6,638 bases of DNA from Oscillospiraceae bacterium (lineage in GTDB: Bacteria; Bacillota_A; Clostridia; Oscillospirales; Oscillospiraceae): positions 1 to 6,638 of the forward strand of contig JAFYCC010000085.1 of assembly GCA_017539885.1 (NCBI GenBank). The letters run 5' to 3'. The translations under genes and the position numbers were made by a program. The notes under the pieces are model-generated. The model searched no databases. It was given only the letters and a program-made list of their open reading frames with translations, and had not been told where the DNA came from. The stretch's first letter is position 1; each line of letters starts with the position of its first letter. This document shows, one piece after another, positions 1 through 6,134 of this stretch.

Positions 1-1
1 A

Positions 2-412
2 AACGGCCGCGACGTGACGCTGACGGAGACCGATATCGACAACTTCATCCGCGCCAAGGCCGCGATCTTCTCGGCCATCCGCGCGATGCTCAAGTCTCTG
101 GATATGACGGTCGACTGCATCTCCCACGTGATCGTCGCCGGCGGCATCGGCAGCGGCATCGATATCCCGAAAGCGATCAGCATCGGAATGCTGCCCGCAC
201 TCGATCCGTCTCTGTACAGCTATATCGGAAACAGCTCGCTCACGGGCGCCTGCGCCATGCTGCTCTCCGACGAGGCCGAGGACAAGGTCTTCGAGATTGC
301 GGACAACATGACGTATCTGGAACTGAGCTCGCATCCGGGCTATATGGACGAATTCGTGGCGGCCTGCTTCCTGCCGCATACGGACGCGCACCTGTTTGAC
401 ACCGCTGATTGA
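2..412 (+). CDS. RACo-type corrinoid-protein reductive activator, ASKHA domain, C-terminal fragment
   Basis: Only the last 136 residues are visible; the frame is open from base 2 and the gene begins upstream. The fragment resembles the C-terminal ASKHA ATPase part of the RACo/RamA family (DUF4445). These proteins use ATP and an N-terminal ferredoxin-type cluster to reduce inactive Co(II) corrinoid proteins back to Co(I) in methyl-transfer systems. Visible family features are a helix with the pattern NFIRAKAAIFSAIRAML (fragment residues 14-30), a glycine-rich nucleotide-fold strand and turn HVIVAGGIGSGIDIPKA (42-58), the IGMLP segment, YIGNSSLTGACAMLLSD (74-90) and a terminal YLELSSHPGYMDEFVAACFLPH (105-126, key residues E107, P112, F118). 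The iron-sulfur domain would lie outside the window, so it cannot be confirmed. It sits 44 bases upstream of the DUF3786 gene and is probably cotranscribed with it. Family assignment is confident; the exact partner corrinoid protein is unknown. Confidence 0.85.
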   Translation, partial: NGRDVTLTETDIDNFIRAKAAIFSAIRAMLKSLDMTVDCISHVIVAGGIGSGIDIPKAISIGMLPALDPSLYSYIGNSSLTGACAMLLSDEAEDKVFEIADNMTYLELSSHPGYMDEFVAACFLPHTDAHLFDTAD

Positions 413-443
413 AATTCGGAGAACTGGGCCGGATAAGTTCGCC

Positions 444-450
444 AAGAGGT
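444..450 (+). promoter_or_regulatory. Ribosome binding site that fixes the DUF3786 start
   Basis: AAGAGGT lies 6 bases before the ATG at 457. The same frame is open back to a TTG at 409 that overlaps the stop of the upstream gene (TTGA), but no Shine-Dalgarno sequence precedes that TTG. The ATG at 457 is therefore preferred. Confidence 0.7.
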
Positions 451-456
451 AAGGCT

Positions 457-1068
457 ATGGAGATCAAAAACAACAAGACCGAGATCCCGCTGGCGCATTA
501 CAAAGCGCTCATCGCGCAGGCGGATCCGGCAGAGATCACTGCCCGGACAGGCGCCTTGTATCTGCCGGAGAGCGGATGTTTTGAAATGCGCATGATGGGG
601 CAGCGTGTGCATGTGTCCTGGCCGGACGGGATCGTGGAATTCCCGGACAGCGAACGGACGATCAGCGAGTATTCCTCCATTCTGCTGCTGCGCTATCTGC
701 TGGACGGTCACAGCGCGCAGAGCAGCGGGAAGTTCCTCGCGTATCAGGAGATGCCCTGGGGAGAAGTGTATTTCGCGCAGTTCAGAGGGCGCTGCATCCT
801 GCGTCTCGCGTTCGGTTTCGGACACGACCCGGACCGCTTCTCGCGCGCCTGCGAGGCGCTGGGCGGAACGCCCGTGCCGATCGCGGACCGCGCGTTCGAG
901 ATCCCGTTTCTGGAAGAGCTTCGCGTCCGGCTCCTGCTCTGGGAAGGCGATGAGGAGTTTCAGCCCTCGGCGCAGATCCTGTTCTCCGACAATTTCCCGC
1001 TGGCGTTCAGCGCGGAGGACATGGCAGTCGTCGGAGACGTCCTGATCTCCGAAATGAAAAAGGCATAA
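457..1068 (+). CDS. DUF3786 domain-containing protein
   Basis: This 203-residue soluble protein has no signal peptide or membrane segment. It matches my recollection of the DUF3786 family over nearly its whole length. Features are an early strand region ending in RVHVSWPDGIVEFP (residues 50-63), a helix LLLRYLLDG (76-84), the segment KFLAYQEMPWGEVYFAQFRGR (92-112), a short FGFGHDPDRFSRACEALGG (119-137) and the hallmark C-terminal stretch LLLWEGDEEFQPSAQILFSD (159-178) followed by LAFSAEDMAVVGDVLISEM (182-200). The biochemical role of DUF3786 is not established to my knowledge. Members are often found in anaerobes near corrinoid or methyl-transfer genes, and here it follows a RACo-type activator. 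A role in corrinoid-protein maintenance is inference from that context. Transcription ends at the hairpin that begins 4 bases after the stop codon. Confidence 0.8.
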   Translation: MEIKNNKTEIPLAHYKALIAQADPAEITARTGALYLPESGCFEMRMMGQRVHVSWPDGIVEFPDSERTISEYSSILLLRYLLDGHSAQSSGKFLAYQEMPWGEVYFAQFRGRCILRLAFGFGHDPDRFSRACEALGGTPVPIADRAFEIPFLEELRVRLLLWEGDEEFQPSAQILFSDNFPLAFSAEDMAVVGDVLISEMKKA

Positions 1069-1071
1069 ATA

Positions 1072-1115
1072 CAGCGAAAAGCCCGGTGCGGAATCGTGCA
1101 CCGGGCTTTTCGCTG
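1072..1115. terminator. Bidirectional rho-independent terminator between converging genes
   Basis: A perfect 18-bp inverted repeat (arms 1072-1089 and 1098-1115) encloses an 8-base loop. The GC core GCCCGGTGC/GCACCGGGC is flanked by AAAA on the left and TTTT on the right, so each strand reads a GC stem followed by four T residues. The pairing continues for five more base pairs beyond the A/T run. It lies 4 bases after the DUF3786 stop and 17 bases beyond the stop of the minus-strand transporter gene, so it can serve both. Confidence 0.9.
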
Positions 1116-1132
1116 CCTTCGTTTCAATACTA

Positions 1133-2896
1133 CTATAGAGAATACTTCAGTTTGAACTCCTCGAAGCTCTGCGCGAACGCGGCATCCCGGATGTTTTTCA
1201 GGCTGTCCAGGTACTCGTGCGTGTCGAAGACATCGTCCGCGAGTTCGATCATGGCTACGGCCACGTTCGAGCAGTGATCGCCGACACGCTCGAAATTCGT
1301 CAGGAGATCGTTGAGCACGAAGCCGTTCTGGAGCGTGCACAGGCCCTGCTGAAGGCGCTCTATATAATTTCCGTGGATCTCGTCGCAGAGCCCGTCGATC
1401 AGTTCCTCCAGCGGTTCCACACGAAGTGCGAGATCGAGGTCGTCGGCCGTGAAAGCCTTTACGGTCATGATGACGATCTCCGTTACCGCGCCGCGAAGGA
1501 CCTCCAGTTCGTGCTTGGAGGCCTCTGAAAAGACGATCTTCTTCTCGAAGATCTCCTTCGCGCAGTCCGCGATGTTGTTCGCGTGGTCGGAGATGCGCTC
1601 AAAGTCCGTGATCGTGTGCAGATACTTATGCAGCGCCTCGTTCTGCGCCTGCGTCATCTCGGTCGGCGTGATGCGGAGCAGATAGGAAGCCAGCGCATCT
1701 TCGTAATGATCCGCCAGAGCCTCTTTCTCCTGTGCGCGGACATAGCCTTCCTCGCTGTAGTCCGTCAGCAGCGCGATAGACTCCAGAAGGTCGTCCCGGA
1801 CCAGTTCCGCCATCTCGTCCACGACGCGGCGGCTCTGTTCGAGCGCGAGCGCGGGATAGCGGATGAAACGGTCCTCTAGCAGGATCTGCGGCTGCTGCGC
1901 TTCCTGTCCTGTCACCGTCTCTCTGTCGCGCACGATCAGACGGCAGAGCTTTTCCAGAACGCCGATGAAGGGAGCGAGGATGACGACCGTGATCAGGCGG
2001 AAGAGCGTATTGATGAAAGCGACGTCTACGACGCCGACGGATCTCTCTACGAAGAAGAACGGATGTATGGCGTTGACCGCGTAGAACAGAACGCCGCAGA
2101 TGACGGCGCCGAGCAGATCGATGAGGACGTGCGCGACCGCGGCTCGAAGGCCGTTGCGGCTTGCGCTGAGCGCGCCGATCAGTACGGGCAGCGCGCCGCC
2201 GACTCCGATGCCCAGAAGCAGCGGAAAGGCGTCGCTGAAAGTCAGGGCGCCTGTGGCGGCAAGCGCCTGCAGGATACCGACGGCGGCGGCGGAACTCTGG
2301 ATGATCGCCGTGAAGACCACGCCGACGAGGAAGCCGAGAAGGGGATTGGAGAGGGTGACCATCAGGTGCAGGAAGCTCTCACTGTCGTGCAGCGGCGCCA
2401 TCGCGGCGCTCATCACGGACATGCCGAACATCAGGACGGCGAAGCCGAGAAGGATGTCCCCAATGTGATGCTGAACGGGCTTCTTGCAGAATTTCTTAAG
2501 GATGATGCCGGCAACGGCGACGACGCCTGTCAGCGCCGCGGTGGAGAGCAGTTCGACCCAGCCGCTGCCGCCGCCGATCGCTGAAAGCGTCACGATCCAG
2601 CCGGTGACGCTGGTGCCGAGAACACTGCCGAGGATCACCGCGACCGCCTGTGTGAAGTGCGCCAGGCCGGAGTTCACGAAACCGACCGCGATGAGAGAGG
2701 TCGCGGAGGAGGACTGGATCACGGCGGTGACCAGCGTGCCGAGCAGAATGCCTTTGAAACGGTTGCTCGTCAGCCGGTACAGCACGACTTCCAGCTTGTT
2801 TCCCGCCACGAGGTTCAGCCCTTCGCCCATCAGGGTGATGCCGTACAGGAAGAGCGCAAGTCCGCTCAGCAGAGAAATGAAATTCACAATACTCAT
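1133..2896 (-). CDS. Na+/phosphate cotransporter (NptA/PF02690-type) with C-terminal PhoU-like domain
   Basis: This 587-residue inner-membrane protein is likely to import phosphate with sodium. Residues 1-320 are strongly hydrophobic and contain the two inverted-repeat signatures of the family: AVIQSSSATS (58-67) and AIIQSSAAAV (197-206), whose QSS motifs are expected to form the substrate and sodium site. Residues 340-587 form a helical cytoplasmic PhoU-like domain with two metal-binding type motifs, DFERISDHANNIA (431-443) and NFERVGDHCSNVA (534-546). Total length is typical of the bacterial Na/Pi-PhoU fusion. The frame is open for 60 codons further upstream, but that extension is Arg/Cys-rich and not membrane-like. 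The ATG at 2896 starts a proper first transmembrane helix and has GGATGG 6 bases ahead, so it was chosen. The gene stands alone on this strand with its own candidate promoter. No pst or pho genes are in the window. The substrate is inferred from family. Confidence 0.93.
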   Translation of the reverse strand: MSIVNFISLLSGLALFLYGITLMGEGLNLVAGNKLEVVLYRLTSNRFKGILLGTLVTAVIQSSSATSLIAVGFVNSGLAHFTQAVAVILGSVLGTSVTGWIVTLSAIGGGSGWVELLSTAALTGVVAVAGIILKKFCKKPVQHHIGDILLGFAVLMFGMSVMSAAMAPLHDSESFLHLMVTLSNPLLGFLVGVVFTAIIQSSAAAVGILQALAATGALTFSDAFPLLLGIGVGGALPVLIGALSASRNGLRAAVAHVLIDLLGAVICGVLFYAVNAIHPFFFVERSVGVVDVAFINTLFRLITVVILAPFIGVLEKLCRLIVRDRETVTGQEAQQPQILLEDRFIRYPALALEQSRRVVDEMAELVRDDLLESIALLTDYSEEGYVRAQEKEALADHYEDALASYLLRITPTEMTQAQNEALHKYLHTITDFERISDHANNIADCAKEIFEKKIVFSEASKHELEVLRGAVTEIVIMTVKAFTADDLDLALRVEPLEELIDGLCDEIHGNYIERLQQGLCTLQNGFVLNDLLTNFERVGDHCSNVAVAMIELADDVFDTHEYLDSLKNIRDAAFAQSFEEFKLKYSL

Positions 2897-2918
2897 ATCC
2901 GACCATCCAGTCTGTCTG

Positions 2919-2930
2919 TCAGATGTCTGA
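2919..2930. repeat. Short inverted repeat, possible operator of the Na/Pi transporter gene
   Basis: The repeat is TCAGA-TG-TCTGA, with perfect 5-base arms and a 2-base centre. It begins 5 bases downstream of the candidate minus-strand -10 box (2936-2941), so it would cover the transcription start. Position and symmetry fit a repressor site, but arms this short can occur by chance and no known regulator motif was recognised. Confidence 0.25.
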
Positions 2931-2935
2931 AAACG

Positions 2936-2964
2936 ATTATAACATATCGATGCGGACTTGAACA
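2936..2964 (-). promoter_or_regulatory. Candidate sigma-A type promoter for the Na/Pi transporter
   Basis: On the minus strand a perfect TATAAT lies at 2941-2936, 39 bases before the ATG. Seventeen bases further upstream is TGTTCA (2964-2959), which matches only 3 of 6 bases of the -35 consensus. The region is AT-richer than its surroundings. The -10 call is good; the -35 is weak. Confidence 0.45.
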
Positions 2965-3000
2965 GGCCAAATCGAGATCGTATTGCACATTGCGGACAGC

Positions 3001-3029
3001 TTGACCGCGTACGGCATACATGATACAGT
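3001..3029 (+). promoter_or_regulatory. Candidate sigma-A type promoter for the small gene at 3060
   Basis: TTGACC (3001-3006, 5 of 6 consensus) is followed by a 17-base spacer and TACAGT (3024-3029, 4 of 6). A TG at 3021-3022 gives an extended -10. Predicted transcription would begin about 25 bases before the ATG at 3060. Confidence 0.45.
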
Positions 3030-3059
3030 AGACGTGCTCTATGGAAAGGCGGTGTCGAC

Positions 3060-3407
3060 ATGTTTGGAAGGCGCATAGAAAAGCGCGTGCCGATTTTTAA
3101 GAAGAGAGACAGGGAGAACTGGCTGCTCGTGCGCAGCGCGCTCAGAGAGGCACAGCTGCCCGGCCTGAAGTCAGGCCACTATCTGCAGGAGACCGTTATG
3201 GGCGGCGGATGCGGCGCAAAGCTCGATCCCCGCGATTTCGGAGGCAGGGGAAAGATCGACCGCGAGATCTACTGGATCGAGGTCCCGGCGTCGGAAGAGA
3301 CGCACGCCAGAGAGATCCTGCGGGAAAACGGTCTGGTGCCAGTCGTGGAGGAGAACGTCCTGCTCGACGCGGCGCTTCGGAAACATCCGGAAGAGCCCAC
3401 GTTCTGA
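3060..3407 (+). CDS. Uncharacterised small protein with a conserved-looking GGGCGAKLDPRDFG segment
   Basis: This 115-residue soluble protein was not recognised. The start is supported by AAAGGCGG at 3045-3052, 7 bases before the ATG, and by a candidate promoter upstream. Visible layout: a basic N-terminus (residues 1-19), an amphipathic helix WLLVRSALREAQLP (21-34), a glycine-rich central segment with the only cysteine, GGGCGAKLDPRDFG (48-61), a strand KIDREIYWIEV (65-75), and a second helix with ETHAREILRENG (80-91). The order helix, turn, strand, helix, with the last helix following an 'IxV' strand, recalls the small DUF2007 putative signal-transducing fold. That is a weak resemblance only. 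It lies between a divergent transporter gene and the CstA gene; no strong terminator separates it from the latter, so cotranscription is possible. Confidence 0.75.
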   Translation: MFGRRIEKRVPIFKKRDRENWLLVRSALREAQLPGLKSGHYLQETVMGGGCGAKLDPRDFGGRGKIDREIYWIEVPASEETHAREILRENGLVPVVEENVLLDAALRKHPEEPTF

Positions 3408-3567
3408 CGCCCGCGGCGTACGGGAACAGCAAGATGTTTTCGTACTGAAGCAATTGGAATCCCCTGTAAAATAATGCTTGCGTTTTATGAAAAAAGGGAA
3501 TAATATAGCGGCGTAGGTTGAAAGAAACTGCGAATACCTAATTAATGAATCGGGAGGGATTATCAGT
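3408..3567 (+). promoter_or_regulatory. 160-base leader region upstream of the CstA gene, with candidate promoter
   Basis: There is no convincing gene here. TTGCGT (3478-3483), a 17-base spacer and TAATAT (3501-3506) form a weak promoter (3 of 6 and 4 of 6). It would leave a leader of about 55 bases. A weak 5-bp pairing TAGGT/ACCTA (3514-3518 with 3536-3540) lies in that leader. GGGAGG at 3552-3557 is a strong Shine-Dalgarno sequence, 10 bases from the ATG. No riboswitch class and no strong terminator was recognised. Confidence 0.35.
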
Positions 3568-5031
3568 ATGGTCAGTTTCTTTATTTGTCTTGCGATTCTG
3601 GTCGTTGGATACTTCACCTACGGCAAACTCGTCGACAAGATCTTTAATCCGGACGACCGGGAAACTCCGGCTGTCGCGATCAATGACGGCGTCGACTATG
3701 TGGTTCTGCCGCAGTGGAGACTGTTCCTTATCCAGCTGCTGAACATCGCAGGCCTCGGTCCCATCTTCGGCGCGCTTTCCGGCGCTATGTGGGGACCTGT
3801 CGTTTTCCTCTGGATCACCTTTGGTACCATCTTCGCCGGTGCTGTCCATGACTATTTCGCGGGCATGCTCTCCGAGCGGAACAACGGTGCGTCCATCTCC
3901 GAGGTCACCGGTATCTACCTCGGCGGCGTGATGAAGAACGTGATGCGTGTCTTCTCCGTGATCCTTCTGATCATGGTCGGCACGGTCTTCGCGGTCGGAC
4001 CCGCCGGACTGATCGTAAAGCTGATCGGCGGCAGCGCCGGCATCCTTTCGCAGTCCTGGTTCTGGCTTGCGATCATCATCCTCTATTACTTCATCGCGAC
4101 CTTCGTCTCCGTGGACAAGGTCATCGGCAAGGTGTATCCGATCTTCGGCATCTGCCTGATCATCATGGCCATCGGCGTGTGCATCGGCACTCTTGGCAGC
4201 GGCAAGCCCATGCCCGAGATCTGGGACAACTTCAAGAACATCCATCCGAGCGGAACGCCGATCTGGGCGTTCATGTTCATCACCGTCGCCTGCGGCGCCA
4301 TCTCCGGCTTCCACGCAACGCAGTCCCCGCTGATGGCCCGCTGCCTCAAGAGTGAGCGTCAGGGCCACTGCGTGTTCTACGGCGCCATGGTCGCCGAGGG
4401 CATCATCGCCCTGATCTGGGCTGCCGCCGGCTGCACGCTCCTCGGCGTGGACGGCCTTGCCGAGTTCAAGGGCGGCAACGCGAGCTCCGTGTATGAGATC
4501 AGCAAGATGACCATGGGCGGCGTCGGCATGGTTCTGGCAATGCTGGGCGTCATCGCCTGCCCCATCACCTCCGGCGACACGGCTTTCCGCAGCGCGCGTC
4601 TGACCATCGCCGACTGGTTCAAGCTCGACATGAGCAAGTGGCAGACCCGTCTGGCGCTCTGCATCCCGATCCTCGGCGTCGGCGCCATCCTCGGCTTCGG
4701 CAACACCTTCGGCTTCATCGACTATCAGATCATCTGGCGTTACTTCAGCTGGTCCAACCAGACTCTGGCCATGATCGTTCTGTGGGCCGGCGGTATGTAC
4801 CTCGCGCAGAACAGACGCAACTACTGGATCTGCGCCGTGCCCGCGACCTTCATGAGCGCGGTCTCCGTTACGTACTTCTTCATGGCGCCTGAGTGCCTCG
4901 GCCTCATTCCTGCTCTGAAGAACAACGCCTCTGTCGGCTATCCTGTCGGCATCGTCGTTGCTATCGCTTTCCTGGTGCTCTTCCTCGTCAAGGCGAAGAA
5001 GGCTCCCGAGAAGGCCGGCAAGCTCGCCTGA
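3568..5031 (+). CDS. Carbon starvation protein CstA family transporter, short form
   Basis: This 487-residue polytopic inner-membrane protein belongs to the CstA/BtsT family. Characterised members take up pyruvate or peptides, typically during nutrient limitation. Family segments in order: first membrane helix (residues 2-16), PQWRLFLIQLLNIAGLGPIF (48-67), GAVHDYFAGMLSERNNGAS (91-109), SGFHATQSPLMARCLKSE (246-263), CPITSGDTAFRSARLTIADW (331-350) and WRYFSWSNQTLAM (390-402). A final hydrophobic helix (about 456-474) is followed by a short Lys-rich tail. It is about 200 residues shorter than the roughly 700-residue E. coli CstA and BtsT, as is usual for the Clostridia and Bacteroidota group, so it is not truncated. 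Lys and Ile codons are almost all AAG and ATC, which suggests high expression. The substrate, pyruvate or peptides, cannot be told from sequence alone. No LytS/LytTR-type two-component genes, which control BtsT-like transporters elsewhere, are visible. Confidence 0.93.
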   Translation: MVSFFICLAILVVGYFTYGKLVDKIFNPDDRETPAVAINDGVDYVVLPQWRLFLIQLLNIAGLGPIFGALSGAMWGPVVFLWITFGTIFAGAVHDYFAGMLSERNNGASISEVTGIYLGGVMKNVMRVFSVILLIMVGTVFAVGPAGLIVKLIGGSAGILSQSWFWLAIIILYYFIATFVSVDKVIGKVYPIFGICLIIMAIGVCIGTLGSGKPMPEIWDNFKNIHPSGTPIWAFMFITVACGAISGFHATQSPLMARCLKSERQGHCVFYGAMVAEGIIALIWAAAGCTLLGVDGLAEFKGGNASSVYEISKMTMGGVGMVLAMLGVIACPITSGDTAFRSARLTIADWFKLDMSKWQTRLALCIPILGVGAILGFGNTFGFIDYQIIWRYFSWSNQTLAMIVLWAGGMYLAQNRRNYWICAVPATFMSAVSVTYFFMAPECLGLIPALKNNASVGYPVGIVVAIAFLVLFLVKAKKAPEKAGKLA

Positions 5032-5056
5032 GCATAATCGTTTCAGCTGGTACCAT

Positions 5057-5085
5057 AAAGGGCAGGAGATCTTCTCCTGCCCTTT
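5057..5085 (+). terminator. Strong hairpin after the CstA gene, terminator or attenuator
   Basis: A perfect 13-bp inverted repeat AAAGGGCAGGAGA/TCTCCTGCCCTTT encloses a 3-base loop. It is followed by CTTAACC, so the T run is short (TTT, C, TT). It begins 25 bases after the CstA stop. The Shine-Dalgarno sequence of the next gene (GGAGGG, 5093-5098) starts only 7 bases after it ends. It probably ends or reduces transcription of the CstA gene, with readthrough feeding the next gene. Confidence 0.75.
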
Positions 5086-5102
5086 CTTAACCGGAGGGTT
5101 TT

Positions 5103-6119
5103 ATGATCATTACACCGAATGCGATCGGCTCGAAGACGCTGCCGCGCGAGACACTGGAAAAAGACAAGAGCGAAGCCTTCAAGGCCGGCCCCTGCGGCGT
5201 CGGCAGGGAAGCGCTCTATCTGGGCGGCCGCTTCTTCGATCGCCGTTACTATATCTGCTGGAAGGACGTCAAGCGCGTCTTCAAGCGCGTCGCCATGAGC
5301 AAGGGCGGCTATACTGGCAAGGGCGTGTTCGGCTCCGTCGCCTATCTTGTCGTGCAGTTCGGCAAGGGCAAGGAGGTCAAAACGCGCTTCAAGCACGAGG
5401 CGGACGTGGACAGGATCCTCGAACGCGTCGAACGCGAGCATCCGGACATCCCCGTGCACAGCGCCAAGGCGGAAAAGAAGCTGGCCGAGGCCGCCGCAGC
5501 GGAGGAAGCGCGCTATCTCAAGACGCTGAGTCCTGAAGCAGAGGAGACGCTCTCCGAGCTGCGTGATGCCAAGGCGTATCTGGAGAACAATACGACCGTC
5601 GGCAACACGCTGACGGACACCGCGAAACAGAAGCGCATCGCGGACAACATGAACCCGACGCTGCGCACGGGCGCCGTGTCGCTCACCGCCGCGGCCGCCG
5701 CTGCGGCGATCTACGGCGTCTACGGACTCGTGCAGAAGATCGACAACTCCCTGTATTTCCTCCTCGGCGGTATCGCGCTCTTCGCGTTCATACTTGCCAC
5801 GAACACGCTGCCGAGCAAGTTCAACAGTCCCAGATACACGCAGCTCGCCTGGAACGAAGCCGTGGCGGCAAGCCGCAAATACATCCTGCAGCGCGACCGC
5901 TTTCCCGTACCGGCGCAGTATGCGCATCCCATCGTGCTGGAGCGCATGATCCGGATCGTGCGCGAGGGCCGCGCGACGACGGCGGAGAAGGCTTTCGAGC
6001 TGCTGAAATCCGACCTGAAGGCGCTCAATTCCTCCGTGACGGTCACGCAGAAAGAGCACGACGAGGTCGTTGCGATCAAGCCGCTTTTCCTGGTCTGCGA
6101 ATACAAGGACGAGATCTGA
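5103..6119 (+). CDS. Uncharacterised two-helix membrane protein with probable PH/GRAM-like N-terminal domain
   Basis: This 338-residue protein has GGAGGG 4 bases before the ATG. Residues 28-112 look like a compact beta-rich domain closed by a helix: GPCGVGREALYL (29-40), DRRYYICWKDVKRVFKRV (46-63), GKGVFGSVAYLVVQFGKGKE (72-91), TRFKHEADVDRILERV (94-109). That pattern fits a PH/GRAM-like fold; this is inferred, not matched. Residues 121-180 are Ala/Glu/Lys-rich and likely helical or coiled coil. Two transmembrane helices follow (about 189-210 and 216-234), then a 100-residue helical, charged C-terminal part that ends in LFLVCEYKDEI. Both termini are probably cytoplasmic. The MoxR-type ATPase gene begins 15 bases after its stop, so the two very likely form one operon and may act together. 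No enzymatic motif was seen. I recall similar Clostridia proteins of unknown function with the same N-terminal segment. Confidence 0.82.
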   Translation: MIITPNAIGSKTLPRETLEKDKSEAFKAGPCGVGREALYLGGRFFDRRYYICWKDVKRVFKRVAMSKGGYTGKGVFGSVAYLVVQFGKGKEVKTRFKHEADVDRILERVEREHPDIPVHSAKAEKKLAEAAAAEEARYLKTLSPEAEETLSELRDAKAYLENNTTVGNTLTDTAKQKRIADNMNPTLRTGAVSLTAAAAAAAIYGVYGLVQKIDNSLYFLLGGIALFAFILATNTLPSKFNSPRYTQLAWNEAVAASRKYILQRDRFPVPAQYAHPIVLERMIRIVREGRATTAEKAFELLKSDLKALNSSVTVTQKEHDEVVAIKPLFLVCEYKDEI

Positions 6120-6134
6120 CAGAGGTAGTTACAG

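Noticed and set aside
409..456. TTG start of DUF3786 overlapping the upstream stop (TTGA coupling)
   Set aside because: There is no Shine-Dalgarno sequence before the TTG, while a good one precedes the ATG at 457. It cannot be excluded as a minor start.
340..1101. 253-codon open frame on the minus strand opposite DUF3786
   Set aside because: It starts inside the terminator hairpin and is antisense to a recognised domain.
2063..2584. 173-codon plus-strand open frame inside the Na/Pi transporter gene
   Set aside because: It is a low-complexity Gly/Asp/Arg-rich shadow of a clearly coding membrane domain.
2897..3076. 60-residue N-terminal extension of the Na/Pi transporter
   Set aside because: It would run through the perfect TATAAT and the candidate promoter. 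Its Arg/Cys-rich composition does not fit the family, which starts at the first membrane helix.
3538..4368. 276-codon open frame on the minus strand opposite the CstA gene
   Set aside because: It is Asp/His/Glu-rich low-complexity antisense of a clear CstA coding region.
5043..6059. 338-codon open frame on the minus strand opposite the membrane-protein gene
   Set aside because: It is Arg/His/Leu-rich with no recognisable domain or ribosome binding site. The plus-strand frame has a strong Shine-Dalgarno sequence, membrane helices and operon context. It is a GC-rich shadow.
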